Assembly (NCBI GenBank): GCA_002901265.1
Contig: PPHI01000082.1
Span: 30,877-94,876, forward strand
Direction of reading: 5' to 3'
Origin: Rhodopirellula baltica
GTDB taxonomy: Bacteria > Planctomycetota > Planctomycetia > Pirellulales > Pirellulaceae
Length of the DNA: 64,000 nucleotides
Position numbers and translations under genes: made by a program. Of this stretch, positions 55,291-64,000 are shown piece after piece; the stretch's first letter is position 1; each line of letters begins with the position of its first letter. The notes under the pieces are model-generated. The model was not told the origin of the DNA and made no database searches. It worked only from the letters and a program-made list of their open reading frames with translations.

Positions 55291-55698
55291 CCTGATTCGC
55301 TAACGGTCCCCTTTCCAGACAGTTTGTCGGTTCGTCAGCCAATTGCACTGTAGGGGGTTGGCATTACCCTGTCAATCTTTTTTTTATTCGTGCACGACAG
55401 CACGCATCGGGCGGCTGTGTCACGACCGAAACCAACCATAAAGTTTCACAACTGAAACGAGTGCAATAAAAGCGTACTTTGGGTGGTCATAAAGTGACAT
55501 TCAAAAACAGCCACGCTGAGACGTGGTGTCGCGCCGCGTTAGCTTTGCCTGCGTCACTTTAGGACATGCCCCGAAGGATGCATTGCGACGCTTTCGTGAT
55601 CGACGTAAGACATCGTTCAAAACGTGATTGGTGTTTTGAAAACGCTTGCCATGAACGACTTGCCTTGCCAATCACGACAGCCAACGGAGACTTGAGCG

Positions 55699-56115
55699 AT
55701 GAAGAAGAATGAACCTGTTTCCAAAGTCATGTCATCCGCCGTGCAAACCGTCCATGACGGCGAACCGGTTTCGACGCTGCGTAAAATCTTTGAAGGCGCC
55801 GGAATCCACCATGTACCGGTACTCAGCGGCGAAAAGCTGATCGGGATTGTCAGCTGGAACGACTTTATGCGCGTTTCGTTTGGCGCGTACGGAACCGAAG
55901 ACGCGCGTAATTTGGACGAGATCATGGATCACACCTTCAAGCTTGCCGACATCATGACGGCCGATCCGACGACAATCTCTTTGTCAGGAACGATTCGCGA
56001 TGCCGCAAGGGTTCTTGGTGAAGGCAAGTTCCACGCATTGCCTGTCGTCGACGGTGACAAACTTGTCGGGATCGTCACTTCAAGCGACTTGATTCGATTC
56101 CTGTCGGAACTGTAA
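55699..56115 (+). CDS. Two-CBS-domain protein
   Basis: 138 residues formed by a tandem CBS pair: VSKVMSSAVQTVHDGEPVSTL with IHHVPVLSGEKLIGIVSWNDFMR, then LADIMTADPTTISLSGTIRDAARVL with FHALPVVDGDKLVGIVTSSDLIRFL. Such stand-alone pairs bind adenine nucleotides and modulate other proteins. GGAGA lies before the ATG. No operon partner is seen; the neighbouring gspF-like gene is convergent. Confidence 0.92.
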   Translation: MKKNEPVSKVMSSAVQTVHDGEPVSTLRKIFEGAGIHHVPVLSGEKLIGIVSWNDFMRVSFGAYGTEDARNLDEIMDHTFKLADIMTADPTTISLSGTIRDAARVLGEGKFHALPVVDGDKLVGIVTSSDLIRFLSEL

Positions 56116-56125
56116 TCGTCGACCG

Positions 56126-57172
56126 CTATCGCAATCCTTCCAAAGCTGAATTGATTCCATTCACATAGGTCATCGCGATACGCAGGATCAGGAACACGAG
56201 TCCGGCTGCGACGCAGAACCAGACCACGCCGGTGGCGATGCCCGAGATCACTCGCATCGCCATCGCCGCTCGAGCTTCGTATTCGTCAGCGATATGCTCG
56301 ATCGACTCGCTTTCAGTCCCGGACATCTCCGAGACTTCGACCAGATGCAAGAACTGCGGTGGAAAGAGGTCCGTCGCGCGCAACGCTCCGGACATCGTTT
56401 CGCCCTGTTCTTGGATCGCGACCTCGACGGTTTTACTGCCGCTGCGATAGTACTCGCTGTCCGTACTCGCCAACGCCAATTTGATACTGCGTATCGGATC
56501 CAAGCCGGCGCCGAGACCGATCGACAGAATCCGTGTGAAGCGTGCCAACGTGATCGTCTGGATGGCCTCGCCAAACTTAGGGATCATATAAAACACCGGA
56601 ATCAAGTTTTGCACACCGCCCAGGTTCTTGCGGAAACCATAGATCGCGGCCCCGATCATCGCGGCAACACAAAGGACGTACAACCAAAAGATCATCACGC
56701 CCGAGCCGCCACGCAGCCCGAATCCGAGCATGTCAGTCATCTGACCACCACCCGCCGGCGTCAGAATCCCCATCAAATAAATCACGATCGAGACGATGAA
56801 CAGGGCGAGCGTCAATTGGATCATCGGCCATGCGATCGACGACAAGAACTGCCGACGCAGTTTGACTTGGTTCTCGTAGTGTGCCGCCAGGGTCAGAAAC
56901 GTGCGTTCGAGCTTTCCGGTCGACTCGCCGACCTTGGTCATCGCGATCATCAAGCGGGGAAAGAAATCCTTTTGCCGCTGCATCGCTTCGTTGATCGCAA
57001 ACCCCGATTGAATCTCTTCCAGCAATGCACGAAGCGCCGCTTTCTGGCGAGGACTGCCATATTTGGTCTCAGCTTCGAGCAATCGCAATAGGTTCGCACC
57101 GGCCCGCAAGCCAACACCCAAACGACGACAAAAGGCCCCGGCGGCGGCGATAGACATCTGTTGGAAAAACAT
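56126..57172 (-). CDS. Type II secretion/pilus assembly inner-membrane protein, GspF/PilC type
   Basis: 348 residues. Two T2SSF domains can be seen: AFCRRLGVGLRAGANLLRLLE and ARFTRILSIGLGAGLDPIRSIKLAL, each followed by membrane segments (QLTLALFIVSIVIYLMGIL; VVWFCVAAGLVFLILRIAM near the C-terminus). It is about 50 residues shorter than typical GspF/PilC. ATG 57172 is used; the codon before it is an in-frame TTG. No other secretion or pilus gene is in the window, so its machine is unknown. Confidence 0.85.
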   Translation of the reverse strand: MFFQQMSIAAAGAFCRRLGVGLRAGANLLRLLEAETKYGSPRQKAALRALLEEIQSGFAINEAMQRQKDFFPRLMIAMTKVGESTGKLERTFLTLAAHYENQVKLRRQFLSSIAWPMIQLTLALFIVSIVIYLMGILTPAGGGQMTDMLGFGLRGGSGVMIFWLYVLCVAAMIGAAIYGFRKNLGGVQNLIPVFYMIPKFGEAIQTITLARFTRILSIGLGAGLDPIRSIKLALASTDSEYYRSGSKTVEVAIQEQGETMSGALRATDLFPPQFLHLVEVSEMSGTESESIEHIADEYEARAAMAMRVISGIATGVVWFCVAAGLVFLILRIAMTYVNGINSALEGLR

Positions 57173-57603
57173 CAAAGTTGGATCGCAAGTCGATGTGGTG
57201 TTGGTTTGGCCGCCGATGCGACTCGGCCGACGTCTCTATTGTGGTGACCAGTGAATTGTTAACAATGGCCATCCGGCGGTGCCGTACTGGTTATTGCCGT
57301 GCACGTGATTCACTTGCAGGCCGATATCGTGTAGGCGACACGACGCCCCCTCATCGGGGCTCTCGGTTGGCAGCCCCCGTCGACGCTTTGTCGACAACTG
57401 ACTGTGCAGAGAGAAAGACGGCGATGTGACGGATAAAGGACGTGATCTGAAAGGATGATTTATTGATCAAAATCGCGCCCACCAGCGGATTTTTCTGGAA
57501 TTGATAAACTAGCCCTGCAACCGGTGGTTGTTCGATCGCCCTCGACTAGCCAACATGCCGGTTCAAGGAACGTTCACGCCAATTTTCCTCCATTTGACCG
57601 ATC
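57173..57603. other. Intergenic stretch between divergent genes
   Basis: About 431 bp between gspF-like and glmU-like genes. It holds a small GCCCC/GGGGC hairpin near 57344-57360 and AT-richer sequence at about 57450-57515 that may carry the glmU promoter. No gene is supported. Confidence 0.5.
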
Positions 57604-58443
57604 ATGACTCCCTCGTCTGAACCGGGACCGAGCGACACTGTCGCAGGTTCCGAACATCTCGAAGGCACCGCAAAACACGACGGGGCAAAATACGAAGGTC
57701 CTTGCGCAGTCGTCCTCGCGGCCGGCAAAGGCACTCGCATGAAGAGCGATTTGCCCAAAGTCCTCTGCCCAGTAGTCGACCGCCCGATGATCCACTTTGT
57801 CATCGATGCCTTGGAAAAGGCGGGCATCCATCGACAGATCGTTGTGGTCGGGTACGAAGCGGATTCGGTTCGCAAAGAGCTCCAGTCGCGGCCGAATTCC
57901 AACATCGACTTCGTCCTGCAGGAAGAACAGCTTGGTACCGGCCACGCCGTCCAGTGCTGCCGTGAACAACTGGCCAACCAAGCCGGGCCGACCATCGTTG
58001 TCGCTGGCGATTCGCCATTGATCCAGCCGACCAGCTTGAAAACCCTGCTGGATCACTTCAACGCGTCGGACTTGGCATTGCTGCTCGGCACCTTGAAAAA
58101 GGACGACCCGACCGGACTGGGGCGGATCGTTCGTAACGAAGCGGGACAATTCACTGGCATCGTCGAACACAAAGACGCGACGCCCGAGCAATTGGAAATC
58201 TGCGAAGTGAACATGAGCACGTATCTGTTCAATACGGCTGACCTGCTGGAATCACTCGGGCGATTGAAGAACAACAACGCCCAAGCCGAATACTACTTGA
58301 CGGACTGCGCCCGCCTGTTGTTCGAAGCCGGACGGCCGGTCGAAGCCTTGGCGGCGCTGCAGCCTTGCGAATCACTTTCAATCAACAACCCGGACGAACT
58401 CCGGTTGGTCGACGAAACCATGCGGACGATGGGATATGCGTGA
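57604..58443 (+). CDS. GlmU-like nucleotidyltransferase without the acetyltransferase domain
   Basis: 279 residues. The N-terminal uridylyltransferase signature AVVLAAGKGTRMKSDLPKVL begins at about residue 35, after a flexible start. ADEEQLGTGHAV-like LQEEQLGTGHAVQ, VVAGDSPLI and EVNMSTYLF follow GlmU closely. The left-handed beta-helix that makes the acetyltransferase half of full GlmU is missing. It likely forms UDP-GlcNAc from UTP and GlcNAc 1-phosphate, with acetylation done elsewhere. Its stop overlaps the start of prs by 8 bp, so the two are translated together. Confidence 0.86.
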   Translation: MTPSSEPGPSDTVAGSEHLEGTAKHDGAKYEGPCAVVLAAGKGTRMKSDLPKVLCPVVDRPMIHFVIDALEKAGIHRQIVVVGYEADSVRKELQSRPNSNIDFVLQEEQLGTGHAVQCCREQLANQAGPTIVVAGDSPLIQPTSLKTLLDHFNASDLALLLGTLKKDDPTGLGRIVRNEAGQFTGIVEHKDATPEQLEICEVNMSTYLFNTADLLESLGRLKNNNAQAEYYLTDCARLLFEAGRPVEALAALQPCESLSINNPDELRLVDETMRTMGYA

Positions 58444-59386
58444 GCTAAAGATTTTCAGCGGTCGGGCAAACCCCGAGTTGGCGATGAAAATCTGTCGCCA
58501 CTTGCACTTGGAACCCGCCGCGATCTCGCTGGGGAAATTCCCCGACGGCGAGAACTACTGCAAACTGGACGAAGACGTTCGCGGCCGGGACGTGTTCCTG
58601 GTCCAGCCAACCTGCCCGCCGGTCAACGACAACCTGTTCGAGTTGTTGGTGATGATCGATTGCTGCAAACGTGCCAGCGCCGAACGCATCACCGCCGTGA
58701 TCCCCTACTACGGCTACGCTCGCCAAGATCGCAAAGACGAAGGCCGGGTGCCGATCACCGCAAAGATGGTCGCCAACCTGATCACCCGCGCCGGCGCCGA
58801 TCGTGTCCTGACAATGGACCTTCATGCCGCGCAGATCCAAGGCTTCTTTGACGTTCCTGTCGATCACCTTTACGCAGCACCGGTCCTAAACGAATACTTC
58901 TCCGGTCGCGGATTGACCGACGATAAAATCGTTGTTGTCAGCCCCGACGAAGGCAGCATCAAACGCGCTGTCGGACACGGAAAACGCTTGGGCGGACCGC
59001 TGGCAATCGTCGATAAACGCCGCACCAGCGCCCTCGAAGTTCGCCAAAGCACGATCATCGGCGGCCCCATCGAAGGCAAAATCGCATTGATGTTCGACGA
59101 CATGATCAGCACCGCCGGGTCAATCTGCGGCGCGGCCAAGCTGGTCCATGCCGCCGGTGCCGCCGAGATCCATATCGCATGCACCCACGGCGTCCTCTGC
59201 GGTCCGGCGATCGAACGCCTTCGTGAAGCACCGATCGATTCGATCACCTTCACCGATTCGATCCCGATCCCCGCAGACAAAATGCTGCCGAAGATGAATC
59301 AGCTGACCGTCGCGCCGTTGCTGGCCGAAGCGATCAAGCGAATTCACCACGATCAGTCGATCAGCGAACTGTTTCGCGAACGGTAA
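58436..59386 (+). CDS. prs: Ribose-phosphate pyrophosphokinase
   Basis: 316 residues, usual length for Prs. MRELKIFSGRANPELAMKIC at the start, VIPYYGYARQDRKD, RVLTMDLHAAQIQGFFDVPVDHL (Mg and ATP binding) and the PRPP loop LMFDDMISTAGS are all conserved. It makes PRPP for nucleotide, His and Trp synthesis. The gene pair GlmU-like/prs is common in bacteria (glmU-prs order). Confidence 0.96.
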   Translation: MRELKIFSGRANPELAMKICRHLHLEPAAISLGKFPDGENYCKLDEDVRGRDVFLVQPTCPPVNDNLFELLVMIDCCKRASAERITAVIPYYGYARQDRKDEGRVPITAKMVANLITRAGADRVLTMDLHAAQIQGFFDVPVDHLYAAPVLNEYFSGRGLTDDKIVVVSPDEGSIKRAVGHGKRLGGPLAIVDKRRTSALEVRQSTIIGGPIEGKIALMFDDMISTAGSICGAAKLVHAAGAAEIHIACTHGVLCGPAIERLREAPIDSITFTDSIPIPADKMLPKMNQLTVAPLLAEAIKRIHHDQSISELFRER

Positions 59387-59499
59387 CACCAAAATGATTG
59401 TTCCGCGCAACCGATTCAATCGGATCGAAAGATTCGAGATTCCGGTTGGCGGCAAGCATTCAACATGAATCAGCCCTAACGCTGCTTCATCGCGGCCCA

Positions 59500-59538
59500 A
59501 ATTACAAGCGACTGCCTGTACCCCATTCGCTTGTAATT
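59500..59538. promoter_or_regulatory. Perfect 12-bp inverted repeat just upstream of the acyltransferase gene
   Basis: AATTACAAGCGA (59500-59511) and TCGCTTGTAATT (59527-59538) are perfect inverted copies around a 15-bp loop, ending 12 bp before ATG 59551. No T run follows on either strand. It may be an operator or an RNA hairpin in the leader of the next gene; which one is unknown. Confidence 0.5.
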
Positions 59539-59550
59539 CAGATACCCAAC

Positions 59551-60654
59551 ATGGCCGACGCGGCAACACCGAACGACCACGTCCTTCGTCCGCACCGACG
59601 CATCGTCGAACTCGACGCCTTGCGAGCCCTGGCGGCAATCAGCCTGATGCTGTTCCACCTGACGCACGTCTACAGCGTCAAGTATGGTTTCACGACTCCG
59701 CTGGGTTTTGAATGGCCCTACGGCGCCTACGGGACAGAGATGTTTTTCATCCTCTCTGGATTCGTCAACAGCATGTCGTTGCTGCGTCGGGGCAGGCCAG
59801 TCGACTTTGTCGCTGCCCGCTTGATTCGCATCGTGCCAATGTTCCTGATTGTCATCTTGGCCAACATCTGGATCCTTTCGCTCGCGCCGCTGAACGAGCA
59901 TCCGCTCACAACATCACAACTGGCAGCCAACTTGACCCTGCTGCCGATGATCTTTGGGCAAGACTTTGTTGATCCCGTGATGTGGACGCTGCAAGTCGAG
60001 ATGCTGTTTTACTTCACGCTGGTGGCGTTGTACCGCTGCGGCGGCCTGAAACGCTATTTCGTCGGTTGGGGGACCCTGCTGCTCCTTTCGTATTTGGCTT
60101 GCCCTATGCTCGACGCCGCCAAAGAAACCGCTGACGGCACGGCTTGGTTCTCGCTCGCATCATCGCTGCGTCATTTGCTGCTGCTGGATTATGTGCCGCT
60201 ATTCACGATGGGCTTTCTGCTTTACATGATCAAAACCGGCACCGGCCCACTCTGGAAAAACCTATCGGGAATCGGAGTCGCCGCGTTCGTGTTCCACAGC
60301 ATTGATCATGGCAAGCACAACCCAGTCGCGACGCTGCTGATCCTGGGACTGATCACGGCCTGTGCCTATGGGCGTGTGCCAGTCCTGCGTCTGAAACCGC
60401 TGTTGTTCATCAGCACGATTTCGTACGCGCTGTACCTATGCCACAACAACCTTGGCTGTGCGTTAATCCATCGACTCGATCACAGCGGTTATCCGCCGGT
60501 AGTTTGCTTTGCCCTGTCGATCGTGTTTGCGATCAGCTTGGCAACACTGGTGACAACCAGAATCGAAGGCCCGATGACCGAATGGCTGCGTTCGAAATGG
60601 GAACGCTATCGCAGCGATCAGATGAAAGAGCAACCGCAAGTCGCGGTTCAGTAG
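59551..60654 (+). CDS. Acyltransferase family 3 membrane protein
   Basis: 367 residues. The start fits the family: ELDALRALAAISLMLFHLTHVYS (R-A-x10-H type motif) soon after the N-terminus, then YGTEMFFILSGFVNSM. About ten hydrophobic segments run to the C-terminus, including ISTISYALYLCHNNLGCALIH. Such proteins (OafA/AcyT3) acylate sugars of the cell envelope. Acceptor and donor cannot be told. ATG 59551 is used over an in-frame ATG at 59398, which lies before the inverted repeat. Confidence 0.88.
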   Translation: MADAATPNDHVLRPHRRIVELDALRALAAISLMLFHLTHVYSVKYGFTTPLGFEWPYGAYGTEMFFILSGFVNSMSLLRRGRPVDFVAARLIRIVPMFLIVILANIWILSLAPLNEHPLTTSQLAANLTLLPMIFGQDFVDPVMWTLQVEMLFYFTLVALYRCGGLKRYFVGWGTLLLLSYLACPMLDAAKETADGTAWFSLASSLRHLLLLDYVPLFTMGFLLYMIKTGTGPLWKNLSGIGVAAFVFHSIDHGKHNPVATLLILGLITACAYGRVPVLRLKPLLFISTISYALYLCHNNLGCALIHRLDHSGYPPVVCFALSIVFAISLATLVTTRIEGPMTEWLRSKWERYRSDQMKEQPQVAVQ

Positions 60655-60666
60655 CAGATCAACACG

Positions 60667-62580
60667 CTAGTCGTTGACCGAGATACTGTTTGCCGACATT
60701 CGACTGGACGCGATCAAGTCACGGTGGTTTTGCCAAAGTCGGTGCAACCACGTGAGCAGGAACGCATTAGAAACCAGCGAGCACAACAATAAGACGTTGA
60801 CGTAGGGGTTCGACTTGCGAATCGACTCGGAACCGAGCCCGGCAAAGTCCGTGGGACGCTGATCGCTTGGCGAATTGCTTTCCGTTTGATCGCCGGTGCG
60901 GTCTTGCGAGCCACCAAGGCCCTGCCTTTGCGACAAATCACTGGTCGATGCACCAGGATTACGCGACGAAGCGACACGCGCCTGTGGGTCGGCGGCCGCC
61001 TGGGCTGCCAAACGTTTTTCGCGTTCTTCTTGCGTTTTCCGCCATTCGTCCATCTGCTGCTGCATCACCTTCTTCGCCATCATCGCGGCAGCCGTCGCTT
61101 CGTCGACCGGGTTGCCATTGGCGTCCAAGATGTTGCCTTCGCTATCGACTGGAAAACCGTTTTCGTCAAACAGCTTCTTGCCGGTCGCACGACGCTGCGA
61201 CGCGGTCTGCGAAGGCGTGCCCTGTTGGTTCGGCCAATAATCCTGGCCCCTAGCACCAGCAGTTCCACCGGTCGCCTGGCCAGCCGTTTGGCCCAGACCG
61301 TTGGGGTTGCTGTAGAGATCCCAATCGCTCACCCCAGATCGACCAAGCCCACCGGACGGAGCGGCAGGATTCTGCCCCGGGTAGCCTTGGCCGCCAAAAG
61401 TTGAGTTGCCGTAAACTTGTCCCGTCGGAGATTGACCATTCAGGGCCTGTCCGGCCAGGCGTTGCTGTTCGGTAAGTCGCTCTTTTTGACGTTGCTCGTC
61501 GAACACCTCATACAATTGATTAACGAATTCTGGATTTTTCATCCGAGCGTCATTCGGCGACAGGTTGAACTGTTTGCCGAGCACGGCGATTTCTGCCGCG
61601 GTCCATCGGGTTTCGTACGTGTTTGGTTTGGGAAAGACTTCTGAGGTTGGCAAGCCGAGCGCGACAGCGCCGGTGGATTGCGAAGAACGGCTTGGCACCG
61701 AGCTCCCATAGTCACCTGTACCGTTTGCACCAACTCCAGTCATTCCAAGCCCCGTGCTTCCGCGTGCCGATTGCCCGAACGGGTTGCTCGCTGCTGTTCC
61801 CGGAAAGGAAAGGTTGCTGGACGGCTGCGTCGTCGTTCTTCGACTCGCGGCAGGTTCAGTATTGTAGAGGTCAAAGCCTGGAGAACCCGTTGCGGTACCT
61901 GCCGCCGCCGTCGACGGATCGTTGCCTGCTCGAGGCGGCAAGCTCACGTTGGCTGGAAGCTTGCCGAAACTCGATCCGCCACCGAGTGATTGTTGGGTCG
62001 CTGTCGTGTTCGCCGTCGTTGCGGCACCTTGGCCGAAACCGTTTTGTGTTCGTGTATTCGGCAGCGTTTCAGTAGGCAGCGTGCTCGCGGGAAATCCGCT
62101 GGCGTTTTGTGGGTTTGACGTTGCGGATGCTTGCGGATTGGCACCTAAACCGCCAAAGCCTGATGCTCCGCTGCGGTCGCTCGCTGAACCGAAAGGTTCG
62201 GTGGAAGGCCTTGAAACGTTGCTAGCATCCGGCAACCATTGTCTTCCGTTTTGCGTCAACGGTTCGGTGGTGGGGCCATGGTTCAAGGTGCTGGCGCGTT
62301 CAAGCGTCCCGCGTGTGAAATCGGGAGGCGTGATTTTGTCGACAGCCGTGTCGATCGCGTTCTTTGCTTTTTGACCAAGTGCATTGGCTGCGTTACCAAC
62401 GCCGACGTTCAACGAATCTGGGAACGACGAATCGGCAAACGACTGTGGAATCTGAATCCCTGATCCTGGCAAGGCTGTCCCTTGCGCAGCAGAACCTTGT
62501 TGTCCAAAGCAGAATTCGGGCGAAGCGATGAATGTCAATGAGATGGCGGCGAGCACCAAGCGGTGAATGGTTTCGCCCAT
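60667..62580 (-). CDS. Secreted low-complexity protein with C-terminal membrane anchor
   Basis: 637 residues, family not recognised. A signal peptide (RLVLAAISLTFIASPEFCFGQQ) is followed by long Gly, Ser, Thr, Gln and Pro-rich sequence (about 100-300 and 380-480). A short conserved-looking block is near residues 325-370 (ETRWTAAEIAVLGKQFNLSP, NQLYEVFDEQRQKERL), and another includes KKLFDENGFPVDSEGNILDANG. A hydrophobic segment near the C-terminus (VNVLLLCSLVSNAFLLTWL) may anchor it. It is probably an exported structural or envelope protein. The facing acyltransferase gene ends 13 bp away, convergently. Confidence 0.72.
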   Translation of the reverse strand: MGETIHRLVLAAISLTFIASPEFCFGQQGSAAQGTALPGSGIQIPQSFADSSFPDSLNVGVGNAANALGQKAKNAIDTAVDKITPPDFTRGTLERASTLNHGPTTEPLTQNGRQWLPDASNVSRPSTEPFGSASDRSGASGFGGLGANPQASATSNPQNASGFPASTLPTETLPNTRTQNGFGQGAATTANTTATQQSLGGGSSFGKLPANVSLPPRAGNDPSTAAAGTATGSPGFDLYNTEPAASRRTTTQPSSNLSFPGTAASNPFGQSARGSTGLGMTGVGANGTGDYGSSVPSRSSQSTGAVALGLPTSEVFPKPNTYETRWTAAEIAVLGKQFNLSPNDARMKNPEFVNQLYEVFDEQRQKERLTEQQRLAGQALNGQSPTGQVYGNSTFGGQGYPGQNPAAPSGGLGRSGVSDWDLYSNPNGLGQTAGQATGGTAGARGQDYWPNQQGTPSQTASQRRATGKKLFDENGFPVDSEGNILDANGNPVDEATAAAMMAKKVMQQQMDEWRKTQEEREKRLAAQAAADPQARVASSRNPGASTSDLSQRQGLGGSQDRTGDQTESNSPSDQRPTDFAGLGSESIRKSNPYVNVLLLCSLVSNAFLLTWLHRLWQNHRDLIASSRMSANSISVND

Positions 62581-62875
62581 GACTTTCTTCCCTGAAAAAT
62601 CGGTGACCTATAAAATCCGTTTCACATCACACGTCCACTCCGGCGCATTAGGAAACGTGTTTCATGCGCCAAGTTAACGCGGACGGAGCTTTCAGGTAAA
62701 GAGAGGTTGTTTCGAATAGGCCAAATCCGACTTCAGTTGCAACCGAAAAAATCCGACACACCTCGTTTCCAATGTTGCTAGCAATCCCGCAAGTGCTTCG
62801 TCCGCTGCCAGGGCAGCTTGCCGGCTGATAAAATGCTAGCGATTTCGCACAGCTCCAACCCAAGAATTCCGTGCC
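62581..62875. other. Divergent intergenic region without a gene
   Basis: About 295 bp between the secreted protein and the lipoprotein genes. TATAGG on the minus strand near 62607-62613 may be a -10 box for the secreted protein. Nothing else is clear. Confidence 0.4.
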
Positions 62876-63874
62876 ATGTTACGTCAACTTCGCCTGCACA
62901 AAGCCAACGCTTCGACCGCAATTGCTTGCTTCGCATTGACCTGTCTCGCGTTGGCTTCCGGTTGCAGCCGTGAGTCAGCGAAAGACGCAAACGCCGTGCA
63001 GGTGCAATTGAATTGGTACCCTGAATCGGAACACGGCGGGTTGTATCAAGCACTCGCCCAGAATAGCTATCAAGACGCAGGATTAGAGGTGTCAATCCAG
63101 CCCGGTGGGCGGGCGACCCCGGTTGGCCCCGAATTGGAATTGGGGCGTGCCCAGTTTGCCGTGGCGAATGCGGACGATGTGATGATTTTCCGCGCCCAAG
63201 GCTTGGATGTTGTTGCGGTGATGGCAGCGATGCAAAATCATCCGCGGTGCATCATCGCTCGAAAAGACAGCGGCGTGGAATCGTTCGAAGACCTCGGCGG
63301 AAAAACGTTCCAGCGTCAAGCCGGACGTGCGTTCGTTGAGTTTCTGCGCGCTAAACACTATCTCGACGATGTTCAAGAAGTCCCTTATCACGGCAGCATC
63401 GCGTCGATGGTCGCCGACCCGAACATTGTGATCCAAGGTTACAGCTGTGCAGAACCCTTGCTGGCCCAACAGCAAGGCATCGAAGTCAACACGTTGATGG
63501 TCAGCGAACTAGGGTTCAACCCTTACAGCAGTGTGCTGGTCACGACCGGAAAATTGATTCGCGAGAATCCCGAGCGGATTCAAAAATTCGTCACCGCGAC
63601 ACGCGAAGGATGGAAAGAATATTTGACGGACAGCAAACTGGGGAACGAAGCAATCTTATCCGTCAACGAACAAGGGATGACTCCAGAAGCATTGCAATTC
63701 GGTGCCGAAGTGATGCGAGAGCTGGCGATGCCCGCAGGTGCCCCGATCGATTCCGTTGGCACAATGACTGACGAACGCTGGAAAACACTGTACGACCAGC
63801 TCGTCGAATTAAATGTCATCGAGGCAGACAAGGTCACCGCGAAGGACTGCTACACCCTTGAGTTTCTGAAGTAG
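62876..63874 (+). CDS. ABC transporter substrate-binding lipoprotein, NMT1/THI5-SsuA type
   Basis: 332 residues. The lipobox LALASGC puts a lipid on Cys30 and exports the protein. The binding domain has VQLNWYPESEHGGLYQALAQ, the NMT1 hallmark DVVAVMAAMQNHPRCIIARKDSGVESFEDLGGKTF and later a LVTTGKLIRENPERIQKFV stretch. This family binds thiamine-pyrimidine, sulfonate or similar ligands for an ABC importer; the ligand is unknown. No permease or ATPase is in the window; the remaining 126 bp to the end show no gene. Confidence 0.88.
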   Translation: MLRQLRLHKANASTAIACFALTCLALASGCSRESAKDANAVQVQLNWYPESEHGGLYQALAQNSYQDAGLEVSIQPGGRATPVGPELELGRAQFAVANADDVMIFRAQGLDVVAVMAAMQNHPRCIIARKDSGVESFEDLGGKTFQRQAGRAFVEFLRAKHYLDDVQEVPYHGSIASMVADPNIVIQGYSCAEPLLAQQQGIEVNTLMVSELGFNPYSSVLVTTGKLIRENPERIQKFVTATREGWKEYLTDSKLGNEAILSVNEQGMTPEALQFGAEVMRELAMPAGAPIDSVGTMTDERWKTLYDQLVELNVIEADKVTAKDCYTLEFLK

Positions 63875-64000
63875 TTCTGTCGGCGGCTGGAAGGATCAAA
63901 ACAATCGGTAGTTCCAGCAACTTGTTTTCGGGGCGGACTCCGCGTTCATTTTTTTCAGGTTCTGTCTGACCGCAGCGATACGTATGAGTGCATCACATCG

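Overview
The window reads as a chromosomal segment of a planctomycete close to Rhodopirellula/Pirellulaceae. The basis is gene content, not a database match: a Planctomycetes-Verrucomicrobia (PV) type bacterial microcompartment locus, a PVC-type cytochrome-c domain protein with HEAT-like repeats, DUF4832 and FG-GAP/sialidase-like secreted proteins, an expanded ribosomal protein L17, and many GTG or TTG starts with patchy Shine-Dalgarno signals. No rRNA, tRNA or CRISPR array was recognised.

Layout. 1-3.6 kb: minus-strand treZ fragment (cut by the window edge), a secreted protein with a GYWGP-repeat segment, a 14-bp tandem repeat and an SDR oxidoreductase. 3.8-12.7 kb: the microcompartment operon, all plus strand: DeoR regulator, PduL-type phosphotransacylase, two BMC-H hexamers, divergent acetate kinase, BMC-P, CoA-acylating aldehyde dehydrogenase, BMC-P, a 196-aa protein of unknown function, BMC-P, class II aldolase and a lactate/malate-type dehydrogenase. 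By analogy with the PV compartment known from Planctopirus limnophila, the aldolase would cleave fuculose/rhamnulose 1-phosphate, and lactaldehyde would then be oxidised through lactyl-CoA and lactyl-phosphate to lactate with ATP gain. 13-23.3 kb: housekeeping genes (PfkB kinase, proS, aroK, a frameshifted TIM-barrel gene, nudix, thioredoxin, thyA, folA, then rpsM-rpsK-rpoA-rplQ). 23.3-30 kb: pgl and GNAT (divergent), an ECF sigma/membrane protein pair, DUF4832, a small protein and a long repeat-rich secreted protein.

30-34.4 kb: a divergent cassette that fits N-acetylmuramic acid recovery from peptidoglycan: namZ (exo-muramidase, DUF1343) on one side, and murQ (etherase), a BadF-type sugar kinase and a methyltransferase-like gene on the other, with an inverted repeat across the shared promoter region. 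34.5-45.4 kb: TMEM43-like protein, M3 metallopeptidase, PVC haem protein, error-prone polymerase dnaE2 and a four-copy array of a ~142-bp hairpin-rich repeat. 45.4-51.8 kb: a minus-strand cluster resembling sialic-acid (or similar keto-acid sugar) use: FG-GAP/sialidase, sodium:solute symporter, DHDPS/NAL-family aldolase and GntR/FCD regulator, headed by a perfect 14-bp palindrome. Both the sialidase and symporter genes carry a single-base deletion that splits the frame; a third lies in the TIM-barrel gene. 52-64 kb: AraC regulator, di-haem oxidoreductase, CBS protein, GspF/PilC-like protein, a GlmU-like nucleotidyltransferase overlapping prs, an acyltransferase, a secreted low-complexity protein and a NMT1/THI5-like lipoprotein.

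The most interesting parts are the microcompartment with its unassigned 196-aa component and shared targeting helices, the namZ-murQ-kinase divergon in a planctomycete, and the composite repeat array after dnaE2. All functional statements rest on reading the translated sequences; no alignment or structure prediction was run.
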